Below are positions 1 through 8,065 of a stretch of 32,203 nucleotides of DNA, piece by piece. Origin of the DNA: Pseudomonas agronomica (GTDB lineage Bacteria; Pseudomonadota; Gammaproteobacteria; Pseudomonadales; Pseudomonadaceae); the NCBI RefSeq assembly GCF_025917275.1, contig NZ_JAOSHO010000019.1:1-32203 (forward strand). Reading direction: 5' to 3'. The stretch's first letter is position 1. Each line of letters opens with the position of its first letter. The notes under the pieces were generated by a model. That model worked only from the letters and a program-made list of their open reading frames with translations, made no database searches and was not told the origin of the DNA. Position numbers and translations under genes: made by a program.

Positions 1-25
1 TTCGCGAGCAAGCTCGCTCCCACAG
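1..25. repeat. REP (repetitive extragenic palindromic) element, possibly cut by the window edge
   Basis: The first 25 bases contain the reverse complement of the common Pseudomonas fluorescens REP core, in which GCGAGC and GCTCGC arms form a small hairpin and a CCCACA end follows. It lies about 30 bases beyond the stop of the minus-strand epimerase gene, the usual place for REP elements, where they can stabilise or end transcripts. Any partner of a REP pair would lie outside the window. Confidence 0.8.
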
Positions 26-54
26 GGGAAGTGCGTTAGCCATCGAAGGTTAAT

Positions 55-906
55 TCAGCGTTCAGGCAAGTCCTCGCTACCCAGGTGAAACTTCCTGGGA
101 GCAAAGCCAAGCAGTTCGCTGGCTTGGGAATGGTCGAATACCAGGTCCTGATTCATCCGCGTCACCAGCGCGCTTGAAAGATGCCGGTAGCGTGGCAGGC
201 AGCGCAGGAGCGAAATGCCTTTGCTCAAGACGGTGGCGGGGAGGACCAATGTTCGCTGCGGGCGTCCCATGGCTTCGAATATCCGGCTCACCATCCGGTG
301 ATAGGGCAGAACTTCTCCCCCTGAGAGGTTAAAGCCGCCACTGGGCAGGTCCGGTGTGCTCATGGCGGATAGACACGCCTGGATCACGTCATCACCGTGC
401 ACCGGCTGGCGCAAACCAGTCGCGCCGCCGATGAGCGGAAAAAATCCGAAGCGTTGGATGAAACGCGCTATTTGCGAAACGTTCTTGTCGTGGCCAAACC
501 CATAGATCAGGGTCGGTCGCAGGATCACCCATTCAACCTGCCGTTCGTTTGCCCACTGCTTGAGTTGTTCTTCTGCATTGATCAAGCGTTGCGCCACATC
601 CCTTTCCCGAGCATCGGGCGACGCGTGCTTGGCAAAGCGGCTGGTGGAGGAGAGGACGACAACACGTTTGACCTGGGTGTTGGCAAGGCGCTCCAGATAG
701 TCGGGCAACACCCAGAGGGGGGCAAACGACAGGAAGGTGTCGAGCGTCAATCCGTGCCAGTCATCTGCGTTTCGCCACGCTACACCGGGGCAAGATACGT
801 TGGGCGCGCCTCGGGTAAATGCGCTGGCCGAGTGACCGGCTTGTGCCAGCAATGGCAAGGCGCGTTGGCCCAACAGGCTGGAGCCCCCCAGGATTCCTAT
901 GTGCAT
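55..906 (-). CDS. NAD(P)-dependent epimerase/reductase of the extended SDR family
   Basis: A 283-residue protein with a Rossmann start (GILGGSSLLGQ, residues 4-14) and a central segment RPTLIYGFG that resembles the substrate-side strand of sugar-nucleotide epimerases and reductases. The usual YxxxK pair is not obvious in its standard place, so the catalytic mechanism is uncertain. Its start lies 9 bases after the stop of the glycosyltransferase gene, so the two are probably cotranscribed and translationally coupled. From family knowledge, such a pair in Pseudomonas often belongs to O-antigen or other surface-polysaccharide synthesis, where this enzyme would modify a nucleotide sugar in the cytoplasm. 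The exact reaction cannot be told from the sequence. Confidence 0.8.
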   Translation of the reverse strand: MHIGILGGSSLLGQRALPLLAQAGHSASAFTRGAPNVSCPGVAWRNADDWHGLTLDTFLSFAPLWVLPDYLERLANTQVKRVVVLSSTSRFAKHASPDARERDVAQRLINAEEQLKQWANERQVEWVILRPTLIYGFGHDKNVSQIARFIQRFGFFPLIGGATGLRQPVHGDDVIQACLSAMSTPDLPSGGFNLSGGEVLPYHRMVSRIFEAMGRPQRTLVLPATVLSKGISLLRCLPRYRHLSSALVTRMNQDLVFDHSQASELLGFAPRKFHLGSEDLPER

Positions 907-915
907 TGCGCTCTC

Positions 916-1863
916 TTATCGTGGGTTCCATGCTTTTCCAAGCCGGGCAGTGGCGTGGCGGAGGACCATCAGGCCGAATCGAACCCAGACCCCGATCACC
1001 ACGCTGATCCACAGGGCCACAGGGTACTTGCGACGGAAGAACTTGCGATAGAAACGCAGGAATCCCAGGTGTTTGTGCCATTCGACGAAATAGGGACGAT
1101 GACGGCTGCAGCCACCGAATACATGCATCACCCGGGCATCCGGCACGAACAGGACGCCCCAGCCGGCCTGATGAAAGCGCATGCACCAGTCCAGGTCCTC
1201 GCAATGCAGGAAATAATCTTCGTCCCACAACCCGACGCTTTCGATCGCTTCGCGCTTGACCAGCATGCAAGCCCCGGAGATGGCCTCGACGACAATGGGG
1301 GTGCTGGGTAGCGGTTCCTTGTGCAGCAGGAAGTCCGACAGCATCGATGGAAAAAGAGTTGAGAGCCGCGAAAGTCCGAACGCTCGCATGAAGGCGCGCC
1401 TGGGTGTCGGAAATACCCGACGTCCACCGGGCTGCTCGCTGCCATCTGGATTGCACAGGAATCCACCGACCATGCCGATTCCGGGTGAGCTGCGCAGTGC
1501 CTGCAGCATGCGCTCCAAGGCATCGGCGGCCAGCTCGGTGTCTGGGTTCAGGAAAAGCAAGTTGGGGGCCGCTGAGAGGTGGGCGCCTTGGTTACACGCC
1601 ACGGCAAAACCAAGGTTGCTGGAATTCCGGACGATCTGAAGCGAGTCGCCGGCACCGTGGGTTCGCTCCAGCGATATCAGGCTGTCATCGTGGGAGTCGT
1701 TATCCACCACGATGACCCTGGAGGCGCCGGCGGCAAATGCCGATCCGACACTCGCCAGCAACAGCTCACCGGCGTTGTAATTGACAATGATCACGTCACA
1801 CTCGCCACGTATGGATGATGTGGCCGACCATTGATCAATAGCGAGCAGTTCCACTGCTTCCAA
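916..1863 (-). CDS. Family 2 glycosyltransferase (WbbL/rhamnosyltransferase-like)
   Basis: A GT-A fold glycosyltransferase. The N-terminus has the strand CDVIIVNYN, followed by VVDNDSHDDS (nucleotide binding), NLGFAVACNQG, and the metal-binding motif FLNPDTEL. The acceptor-side motif GLWDEDYFLHCEDLDWC follows, and a hydrophobic C-terminal stretch (about the last 40 residues) may attach it to the membrane. It should add a sugar, perhaps rhamnose, to a lipid-linked glycan. The open frame runs up to 2043 but would then overlap the transporter gene. I prefer a TTG start at 1863, 8 bases after an AGGAG, giving 315 residues. A GTG at 1869 is in frame but only 2 bases from the AGGAG. The start is therefore uncertain while the gene itself is clear. 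Confidence 0.85.
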   Translation of the reverse strand: MEAVELLAIDQWSATSSIRGECDVIIVNYNAGELLLASVGSAFAAGASRVIVVDNDSHDDSLISLERTHGAGDSLQIVRNSSNLGFAVACNQGAHLSAAPNLLFLNPDTELAADALERMLQALRSSPGIGMVGGFLCNPDGSEQPGGRRVFPTPRRAFMRAFGLSRLSTLFPSMLSDFLLHKEPLPSTPIVVEAISGACMLVKREAIESVGLWDEDYFLHCEDLDWCMRFHQAGWGVLFVPDARVMHVFGGCSRHRPYFVEWHKHLGFLRFYRKFFRRKYPVALWISVVIGVWVRFGLMVLRHATARLGKAWNPR

Positions 1864-1878
1864 CTTCACAACTCCTGT

Positions 1879-1920
1879 ACAGACCTGGATACGTATGGGA
1901 TCGCAACTACTCAGGTCTGT
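1879..1920. promoter_or_regulatory. Inverted repeat upstream of the glycosyltransferase
   Basis: Perfect 9-base arms ACAGACCTG and CAGGTCTGT are separated by 24 bases, in the gap between the broken transporter gene and the glycosyltransferase. There is no T-run, so it is not a classical terminator. It could be a weak hairpin that separates the two units or an operator. No known binding site was recognised. Confidence 0.35.
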
Positions 1921-2307
1921 GATGAAGATAGCAGGTCCGTGGGCTTCGACCAGTTCCGCCGACGCTTTGCTCAAGTAAACAGACTGATCGCCCCGGTCAG
2001 CAGGGACAACCCCGTCATCAGAAGCGAAAGCAGTACCGCCCATTTGATCGTGCTCTTCTGGAAGTCGCCAAGGTCTCGGTCGATCATGCCGACCAGCAAC
2101 AACGTCGACGCCACCAGGGGGCTGATCTGATGCACGGGTTGGCCCAATACCGAGGCGCGGGCGATTTCCATCGGGCTGATCCCGTACGCCGCCGCGGCGT
2201 TGGCCAGGATCGGCACGACGCCAAAATAGTAAGCATCATTGGACAACAGGAACGTCAACGGCATGCTGGTGATTGCCACCACCAGCGGAAACAGATGGCC
2301 CCAGGAC

Positions 2308-2417
2308 GGCGGGATGGTATTGACCAGCAGCTGAGCGATCGCGTCGACCATCTTGGTGCCGGAGAAGATACCGGCGAACACTCCCGCTGCGAACACCAGC
2401 AACACAACGACCATGGC
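2308..2417 (+). repeat. 110-bp perfect inverted repeat, original arm
   Basis: This arm codes, on the minus strand, for the CitMHS segment beginning AMVVVLLVFAAG and ending LVNTIPP, so it is the native copy. It is identical over 110 bases to the reverse complement of 2728-2837. The similarity ends abruptly at both sides. The spacer between the arms is 310 bases. Confidence 0.95.
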
Positions 2418-2727
2418 ATTGCCGGCATGGGCAAGCATTCGCTCTTTTTGCAGGTTCAGGTTCGGGTAGTTCATGACCAGGGCGATCACGAATCCCAGCA
2501 GGAAACTGATCACCGAGTTCAGCAGCCCGGTGACCAGGCAGACCATCACCATCGATACCAGTATCAGATTGGGCACCACGTTCTTCGGTTTTTTATGCTC
2601 CCCCTGGCCGACGATGGAGTCGATGTAGCAGTCATCTCCTCCACTGGACAGGGTCACCACACCGATCCGTCGAACCTCGCGCCGGCCCAGTACATACGCG
2701 ATGTAGAGCACCCCGGCGGCGCCGATG

Positions 2728-2837
2728 GCCATGGTCGTTGTGTTGCTGGTGTTCGCAGCGGGAGTGTTCGCCGGTATCTTCTCCGGCACCAAGATGGTCG
2801 ACGCGATCGCTCAGCTGCTGGTCAATACCATCCCGCC
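2728..2837 (-). repeat. 110-bp perfect inverted repeat, displaced arm inside the CitMHS gene
   Basis: Read on the plus strand, this arm again encodes the segment VVVLLVFAAGVFAG...NTIPP, but the host gene runs on the minus strand, so here the sequence is antisense and carries a stop codon. It occupies the place of a different, conserved coding segment. Short matching bases at the edges (GGCGGGATGG at one side, CCATGGC at the other) could have allowed a template switch. A misassembly is the main alternative. Confidence 0.95.
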
Positions 2838-3338
2838 CATCACGCTCAGTGAAAGCACGCAGATGCTAGCGAGAATCATCGGGTTCATCTGGATACGCTT
2901 ATACAGCGGCAGCATCGCCGCGCAGGTGATCATGTAGGTGGTCGTACCGTCGCCATCCAGCGCGGTGGTCAACGAGAGAATGGCCGTGCCGACGGCAATC
3001 TTCACCGGATTGCCGTTTACCACACGCAGGATCGTCTTGATCATCGGATCGAACAGTCCGGCGTCGAACAAGACGCCGAAGAACAGGATCGCGAACAGCA
3101 ACAGCGCCGCTGATGGGGCGACCATCTTGATGCCGTCGAGCATCATCTTGTCGGTGGTGAGCGCGAAGCCCGCGATGATCGAAAAGACCACCGGTACGAC
3201 GATCAGCGCCACGATGGGCGAAAGTCGCTTCGCCATGATGAGGTAGGTAAATACCACGACCATCGATAAGCCAAGGAATGCCAACATGTCAGTTACTCTT
3301 GTTTTTATTGGAGAGGGCGCAGGACGTTTGCGTGGTCG

Positions 3339-4067
3339 TTAGCCGGGGACCGTGGCGCCCACGATGCCATGGCGCTTGATGGCCTTGGCGACGAAGCCGC
3401 TGGCCTTGGCCCGATCGACAAATCGTCGCAAGCATTCGGCGGCGTCCTTGCCATAGGCATGGGGAACGCCCATGGCCTGGCGGATCTCCATGAAACGCCC
3501 CGGCAACAGGCGCAGGCCGGGGAAGCGTGTGGTATCGAACTCAAGTTGTTGCTTTACGCCTGCCGCCACATCGGCACGCTCGGCGAGGAAGGTATCGACC
3601 ACGGTGGGTGACGTCGGTGAGCGGATAATCGTGGCGTGCTTGAGCTCGCGCGTCAGGTGCAGGTCATAGGCGCTGCCTTTGCCGACCACCAGCGCCAGGC
3701 CTGGCTGATCGACCTGGTCGATGCTGCTCAAGTGCGAGTCCTCCCTGACCAGGTAGCAGCCTTGGATCAACACATAAGGTTCGGTGAAGGCCAATTGTTC
3801 GGCGCGAAGCGGGTCGATCGCGAAGAAGCCGAAATCGGCCCGGCCCTCGGAAACCGCCGCGACGGATTCCCCCGCGCTTTTGAACACGCGCAGCTCAAGC
3901 GGCAGCCCCAGCTCCTCGGCGAAGGCACCGGCCAGATCGACCGATACACCGACCGCGTTCCCGGCTTCGTCCAGCCGCGCGAGGATGGGATTGCCCACGT
4001 TGATCGACGCGCGCAGCACGCCAGTGGGGCTGAAGATGGCTGCAAGGTTTTTGTGGGATGAAGTCAT
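3339..4067 (-). CDS. Solute-binding protein fold (SBP_bac_3 type) without a signal peptide
   Basis: A 242-residue protein of the amino-acid-binding-protein family. It has GVLRASINVGNP, then VGVSVDLAGAFAEELGLPLEL, then SEGRADFGFFAIDPLRAEQLAFTEPY, the typical first lobe, and a second lobe with VGKGSAYD and DVAAGVKQQ. Family members normally carry a secretion signal, but this one begins MTSSHKNLAAIF with no hydrophobic stretch, and extending upstream does not supply one. The ATG at 4067 follows the dehydrogenase stop by one base (TGAGATG), so the genes are translationally coupled. No ABC permease or ATPase is nearby. It may be a cytoplasmic sensor or an enzyme built on this fold, as cyclohexadienyl dehydratase is. 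The function is unknown. Confidence 0.85.
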   Translation of the reverse strand: MTSSHKNLAAIFSPTGVLRASINVGNPILARLDEAGNAVGVSVDLAGAFAEELGLPLELRVFKSAGESVAAVSEGRADFGFFAIDPLRAEQLAFTEPYVLIQGCYLVREDSHLSSIDQVDQPGLALVVGKGSAYDLHLTRELKHATIIRSPTSPTVVDTFLAERADVAAGVKQQLEFDTTRFPGLRLLPGRFMEIRQAMGVPHAYGKDAAECLRRFVDRAKASGFVAKAIKRHGIVGATVPG

Positions 4068-4068
4068 C

Positions 4069-5115
4069 TCAGGCCACCCGACTTGCGTATTGATCCAGCA
4101 GCCGTCGGGTGGCGGCATCCACCGGCACGCCTTCGTGCAAGTAGCGCCGCATCTTCTTCAGTTCGATCTCCCCCGGAACGATGACCGGCGACGTGGGTTC
4201 GGTGGGGGGGCTTTGATGGAGGATCGATGCGAAGTCGCTCATGCGCTCCTGCAGCCAGCCAGCGGAGCCAAGGCGTGCGGTATCGATGAGGATGAAAAAG
4301 TGCCCCAGGTTCTGCGGCTCATCCGGCGCATCGACCCAGGATTTCACGTGGGTCAGATAGGCCGCGTTCGAAAGCAACCCCGCCAGCAAATCAACCACCA
4401 GCGCCAGCCCGTAGCCCTTGTGGCCGCCGATGGGTAGCAGGAAGCCGTCCAGGGCTGCGCGAGGATCGGTGGTGGGCCTGCCGTTGGCGTCCGTTGCCCA
4501 GTTGTCCGGGATGCTTTCCTGGCGGGCGAGGGCGTTGCGGATCTTCGCCCGCGCGACGACGCTCATGGCCATGTCCAGCATGAAGTGATTGCCATCCGGA
4601 TTCGGTACGCCGAACCCCAGGGGGCTGTTGCCCAGCCGTGCGTCGCTACCGCCCGAAGGTGCGATCGTAGTGGTCGCGTTGCTGCCGATGATGCTGGCAA
4701 AGCCTTGCTCGGCCGCGATGTAGGAATAGGGCGAGACGGGGCCGAAATGATTGCTGCCGCGCGCCAGGACCAGGCCGATGCCGAACTGCCGGGCGATCTT
4801 CATTCCGGCCTCCAGCGCAGTCATGCCGACCAACGGCCCGACGGCATTGCGCCCATCAACCCGTGCGATGGCGGGGGCAAGCGCCTTTACAGTCGGCTCG
4901 GCTGCGGCACTGATGCCGCCGGACTGGAGGCGTTCGCCATAGGACTCGATGCGGCTCAGGCCGTGGGTGGTCAAGCCGAACAAGTCGGCAAGCACCAACA
5001 CCTGGCAAACCTGTTCGGCGGCTTCTGGTGCAAGCCCCAGCCCTTGGAAGGCAAGACGCCCCAGTTGGCGTAGATCTTCAGGGGCAACGTCAGTGGATTC
5101 GTTTTTGTTGTGCAT
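4069..5115 (-). CDS. Ldh-family (malate/L-lactate/ureidoglycolate dehydrogenase type) NAD(P)-dependent oxidoreductase
   Basis: A 348-residue protein, the usual length for the YlbC/malate-L-lactate dehydrogenase family, which is unrelated to classical Rossmann lactate dehydrogenases. Diagnostic motifs are THGLSRIESY (His51), RGSNHFGPVSPY (His123), GSNATTTIAPSGG, and GHKGYGLALVVDLLAGLLS in the C-terminal half. It should reduce a 2-oxo acid or oxidise a 2-hydroxy acid in the cytoplasm. It is the first gene of a minus-strand unit with the binding-fold protein and the CitMHS carrier, which suggests use of an imported hydroxy-acid. The divergent LysR gene begins 94 bases away and is its likely regulator. 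The substrate is not predictable. Confidence 0.88.
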   Translation of the reverse strand: MHNKNESTDVAPEDLRQLGRLAFQGLGLAPEAAEQVCQVLVLADLFGLTTHGLSRIESYGERLQSGGISAAAEPTVKALAPAIARVDGRNAVGPLVGMTALEAGMKIARQFGIGLVLARGSNHFGPVSPYSYIAAEQGFASIIGSNATTTIAPSGGSDARLGNSPLGFGVPNPDGNHFMLDMAMSVVARAKIRNALARQESIPDNWATDANGRPTTDPRAALDGFLLPIGGHKGYGLALVVDLLAGLLSNAAYLTHVKSWVDAPDEPQNLGHFFILIDTARLGSAGWLQERMSDFASILHQSPPTEPTSPVIVPGEIELKKMRRYLHEGVPVDAATRRLLDQYASRVA

Positions 5116-5209
5116 GGAAATGGCTCATGGATTCGACTGAGTTGACAGGTTGCCGGGGGCTGATTAAAAAGAGAAATGCAAATAAAAGTTCGATCTATGA
5201 GGAAAACGC

Positions 5210-6097
5210 ATGAATTTCGATCTGGCGGACCTGCGGGGTTTTCTCGCCGTAGCGGACCTGGGCAGTTTCAGCGCTGCTGCCCAGGCGCTGCATTTGTCGC
5301 AATCCGCACTGTCGCGTCGGGTCGACAAGCTTGAACTGGCCCTGGGCGTGCAGTTGTTCGAGCGCACCACCCGTCGAGTGGAACTCTCCACCATCGGTCG
5401 TGGTTTTCTGCCCCGCGCGCGCAATGTGCTGAACGAAGTGGAAAATGCGCTGATTGGTTTCCACGACCTGGCCTACCGGCTTTCCGGAGAAGTCACCATC
5501 GCCTGCGTGCCCTCGGCGGTGGCGTATTTCCTTCCGGACGTCATCCGGCAGTACCACGCCAAATACCCGGGAATCCGGGTACGGGTCATCGATGAGTCGT
5601 CGTCTGCGATCCTGACGGTGGTGGCCAGGGGGGAGGCGGATTTTGGCCTGACCTACATCGGCACCCAGGATGCCGACGTGGTGTTCCAGCCGTTGCTGGA
5701 GGAATCGTTTGTCGTCGCCTTGCAAGTCGGTCATCCGCTGACCGAACGCGAATCACTGACCTGGGACGACCTGACAACGGTGGATTACATCAGCCTCGCG
5801 CAGGGCAGCGGCAATCGTTTTCTCATCGACCAGGCGCTCGCCAACCGCGATATCCGGCCCCGGTCGTTCTGTGAGGTTAAGCATGTTCCGGCGCTGGTCA
5901 GCCTGGTAGAGGCGGGGCTGGGCGTGGGTGTGGTGCCCAAGCTGGCCATGCCGGCGGAAGGGCATGCGACCCTGGTCACGCGCCCTTTGACGAATCCGGC
6001 AATCAGCCGAACCCTGGGGCTGATATCACGTCGCGGGCGAACACTGTCCCCGGTCGCGCAATTGCTTTTCGACCTGTTGATGGGGATCGGGAAGTAA
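5210..6097 (+). CDS. LysR-family transcriptional regulator, divergent from the Ldh operon
   Basis: A 295-residue protein with the LysR helix-turn-helix at residues 1-60 (FLAVADLGSFSAAAQALHLSQSALSRRVDKLE) and a two-lobe effector domain (GEVTIACVPSAVAYFLPDVI through GLGVGVVPKLAM). The ATG follows a GAGGAAAA Shine-Dalgarno by a few bases. It reads away from the dehydrogenase unit across a 94-base AT-richer gap, the classical arrangement for a LysR that controls its divergent neighbour and itself. A carboxylic-acid effector is likely from the neighbours, but this is inference. Confidence 0.92.
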   Translation: MNFDLADLRGFLAVADLGSFSAAAQALHLSQSALSRRVDKLELALGVQLFERTTRRVELSTIGRGFLPRARNVLNEVENALIGFHDLAYRLSGEVTIACVPSAVAYFLPDVIRQYHAKYPGIRVRVIDESSSAILTVVARGEADFGLTYIGTQDADVVFQPLLEESFVVALQVGHPLTERESLTWDDLTTVDYISLAQGSGNRFLIDQALANRDIRPRSFCEVKHVPALVSLVEAGLGVGVVPKLAMPAEGHATLVTRPLTNPAISRTLGLISRRGRTLSPVAQLLFDLLMGIGK

Positions 6098-6115
6098 CGT
6101 CCGCTGCGTTGGCTG

Positions 6116-6517
6116 TCACGCAGTCTGTCGATCAAGCGATTCGTGGGGGTCTTGCGCAGGTAACGCGTCGCGTTCGGCGAAGATGCTCGCCATTTCCGCC
6201 GCATGTTCGGTTCCCCATGTGCACAATGGGATAATCGCTTCGGCCAGGCTGGAACCCAGCGGAGTCAGTGCGTAGTCCACCCGTGGCGGCACTTCCTTGT
6301 AGTCGGTCCGTGCCAGGACGCGGTCGGCTTCCAGGTCTTTCAGTTGCTGGATCAGCACTTTGTCGCTGACGCCCGGGATCAGGCGCTTGAGTTCGCCGTA
6401 GCGCTTCGGGCCGTTGCGCAGAAAAAACAGGACGAGCGGTTTCCACTTGCCCGAGATGACGCGCAGCGTGGCATTGAGCCCGCATCCGGTGTCGCAGATT
6501 TCAGGAGATATCGTCAT
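6116..6517 (-). CDS. HxlR-family transcriptional regulator
   Basis: A 133-residue winged-helix protein. The N-terminus CDTGCGLNATLRVISGKWKPLVL has the family signature (ISGKWK) and an early cysteine in the position that senses oxidants or electrophiles in the HxlR members YodB and QorR. The second motif is RYGELKRLIPGVSDKVLIQQLKDLEADRVL, the DNA-reading part. It is divergent from the SDR gene at 6631 and convergent with the LysR gene, with only 18 bases between the stops. It probably represses the SDR/reductase pair and itself until quinones, aldehydes or similar stress act on the cysteine. This role is inferred from the family. Confidence 0.9.
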   Translation of the reverse strand: MTISPEICDTGCGLNATLRVISGKWKPLVLFFLRNGPKRYGELKRLIPGVSDKVLIQQLKDLEADRVLARTDYKEVPPRVDYALTPLGSSLAEAIIPLCTWGTEHAAEMASIFAERDALPAQDPHESLDRQTA

Positions 6518-6522
6518 TTTTT

Positions 6523-6553
6523 GATACTTACCAAAAGGTGCATACTTGTCCTT
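6523..6553. promoter_or_regulatory. Probable HxlR operator between the HxlR and SDR genes
   Basis: Just upstream of the HxlR start lies ATACTTACC-AAAA-GGTGCATAC, in which ACC-AAAA-GGT is a small palindrome. The hexamer ATACTT occurs at 6524-6529 and again at 6542-6547. The TACTTACNAAAAGGT pattern is common in front of HxlR genes, from memory. It covers the region where promoters of both divergent genes must lie. Confidence 0.55.
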
Positions 6554-6630
6554 AGGTTATCAGGGCTTCATCCTCGTTCTCAAGCAATCAGTTTTCCTGC
6601 TTGCGTACAACGCCTACGAGGAGGCACGAC

Positions 6631-7365
6631 ATGACCAGACTGAATGGAAAGACCGCAGTGATCACCGGCGGCGCTACCGGCATCGGCCGCGCTGCCGCCA
6701 AACGCTTCATCGAGGAGGGCGCCTTCGTCTTCATCTTCGGCCGCCGCCAGTCAGCGCTCGACGCTGCCGTGGCCGAGCTTGGCCCGAATGCCCGGGCGGT
6801 GAAGGGGTCGGTTTCCGATCCCGCCGACCTCGACCGACTCTACGCGGCGGTGAAGGCCGAACGCGGAACCCTCGACATCGTCTTCGCCAATGCCGGGGCA
6901 GGAAGCCCGCTGCCGCTCGGCCAGATCACCGCCGAGCACATTGATGAAACCTTCGAAACCAACGTCAAGGGATCGATCTTCACGGTGCAGAAGGCACTGC
7001 CGCTGATGGGCGAGGGCGGTTCGATCATCCTGACCGGCTCCAGCGCCGGCACCACCGGGGCTCCGGCATTCAGCGTCTATAGCGCAAGCAAGGCCGCCGT
7101 GCGCAACCTCGCACGGACCTGGGCGGAGGACCTGAAGGGCACCGGCATCCGGGTCAACGTGCTGTCGCCTGGGCCGACGGCGACCGAACTGGCGAAGGAG
7201 GCGCTGGGCGAGGAGGGCATGAAGGTCTTCGCCTCGATGAACCCGCTCCAGCGCATGGCTGATCCGGCAGAAATCGGCGCAGCCGCTGCCTTCCTTGCTT
7301 CGGCAGACAGCAGTTTCATGACCGCCAGCGAAGTCGCCGTCGACGGCGGCCTGGCGCAAATCTGA
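6631..7365 (+). CDS. Short-chain dehydrogenase/reductase (classical SDR)
   Basis: A 244-residue classical SDR. The cofactor motif TGGATGIG is at residues 12-19, NAG at 87-89, the catalytic Asn at 111, Ser at 137-138, and YSASK gives Tyr150 and Lys154. The C-terminus SEVAVDGGLAQI is typical of the FabG-like group. Residues GRR after the second strand suggest NADPH preference. I chose the ATG at 6631 because GAGGAG lies 6 bases before it and the family N-terminus begins there. An in-frame start at 6601 would add ten non-family residues. It is followed by the F420-type reductase and controlled, probably, by the divergent HxlR protein. Such sets often deal with reactive carbonyls or quinones. Confidence 0.92.
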   Translation: MTRLNGKTAVITGGATGIGRAAAKRFIEEGAFVFIFGRRQSALDAAVAELGPNARAVKGSVSDPADLDRLYAAVKAERGTLDIVFANAGAGSPLPLGQITAEHIDETFETNVKGSIFTVQKALPLMGEGGSIILTGSSAGTTGAPAFSVYSASKAAVRNLARTWAEDLKGTGIRVNVLSPGPTATELAKEALGEEGMKVFASMNPLQRMADPAEIGAAAAFLASADSSFMTASEVAVDGGLAQI

Positions 7366-7437
7366 TTTTTCGCGCCCGGCCAGTCGCTCCATTCGAAATC
7401 CGGAGCCCGCCGGGCGCAGTCACGTGAGGAACCATCC

Positions 7438-8037
7438 ATGAGCTACGCAATTATCGGCTTCGGCAAGATCGGCCAGGCGCTTGCCAAGGCATTTGCCCGA
7501 AGCGGCATCGAGGTTTCCGTCGCGACCACCCGTGACCCTGAAAGCTTTGCATCCGATGCGACCGCGATCGGCCCGGGGATCATTCCCAAACGGTTGGCGG
7601 ACGCGGTCAACGCGGACGTACTTTTTCTGGCTGTTCGCTACGAGTCGCACCGGGACGTTGCGAAGGCGCTGCCGAGCTGGGAGGGCAAGACGATCATCGA
7701 TGTGACCAATGCCTATGGCGTATCCCCTGAAGAACTCGGGAGCCTGCCTTCTTCCAAGGTAGTCGAGCAGGCCTTTACGGGGGCGCGGCTGGTAAAGGGG
7801 TTCAACCATTTGATCGCCAGCGTTCTCGAACAGGAGCCGAGGGTACAGGGCGGCAGGAGAGTGGTGTTCCTGGCGAGCGACGATGAGGGCGCAGCGAAGC
7901 AGGCAGGTGAGCTTGCGGAAAATCTCGGATTCGCCCCCATCGCGCTGGGTGGGCTTTCGGAAGGAGGACTGCTGGTGCAAGCGCGTGGCAACAGCTGGGG
8001 CAAACTGATCTTCAAGGATTTGATCAAGTTCGACTGA
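7438..8037 (+). CDS. NADPH-dependent F420 reductase-like oxidoreductase
   Basis: A 199-residue protein with a dinucleotide-binding start MSYAIIGFGKIGQALAKAFARSG (GxGxxG at residues 7-12). The body matches the NADP oxidoreductase, coenzyme F420-dependent, family: VLFLAVRYESH, IIDVTNAYG, and VKGFNHLIASVLEQEPRVQGGRRVVFLASDDE. Pseudomonas does not make F420, so it probably uses NADPH with another acceptor or acts on a small substrate. It begins 72 bases after the SDR stop, behind a GTGAGGAA ribosome site, and the two should form one transcript. A strong hairpin terminator follows. Confidence 0.85.
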   Translation: MSYAIIGFGKIGQALAKAFARSGIEVSVATTRDPESFASDATAIGPGIIPKRLADAVNADVLFLAVRYESHRDVAKALPSWEGKTIIDVTNAYGVSPEELGSLPSSKVVEQAFTGARLVKGFNHLIASVLEQEPRVQGGRRVVFLASDDEGAAKQAGELAENLGFAPIALGGLSEGGLLVQARGNSWGKLIFKDLIKFD

Positions 8038-8065
8038 TAAGTCGGGCTGGCTGTTCTGATTCGAT

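Larger units (their letters stand above)
1971..3287 (-). pseudogene. CitMHS-family (citrate/Mg2+:H+ type) transporter, disrupted by an internal inverted copy
   Basis: The N-terminal part (3287 to about 2838) has LSTTALDGDGTTTYMIT-like family residues and several membrane segments. The C-terminal part (about 2727 to 1971) has YPNLNLQKERMLAHAGNA, FAAGVFAGIFSGTKMVDA and FLLSNDAYYFGVVPI, all typical of CitMHS proteins. The two parts are in the same frame. Between them, bases 2728-2837 are an exact inverted copy of 2308-2417. Read in frame, the copy gives 32 unrelated codons including a TGA at 2811-2813. From memory of the family, this is where the conserved NxxPWGGPTxR stretch and about 30 residues should be, so the replacement kept the length almost exactly. 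A functional full-length carrier is not expected. The intact ancestor would have imported a di- or tricarboxylate, in an operon with the dehydrogenase at 4069. Confidence 0.85.

Noticed and set aside
397-1311. Plus-strand 304-codon open frame
   Set aside because: It overlaps two clear minus-strand genes, and its translation has no recognisable fold or plausible ribosome site.
1864-2043. Upstream extension of the glycosyltransferase
   Set aside because: The added 60 residues are not of the family and would overlap the transporter gene by 73 bases.
2308-2837. Idea that the 110-bp inverted repeat is an invertible phase switch
   Set aside because: Inverting the 310-base spacer would put part of the transporter on the wrong strand and would not restore the reading frame or the missing segment.
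2725-2937. Plus-strand open frame of 70 codons resembling CitMHS
   Set aside because: It only translates the displaced inverted arm and then runs antisense to the transporter gene. It is not a separate gene.
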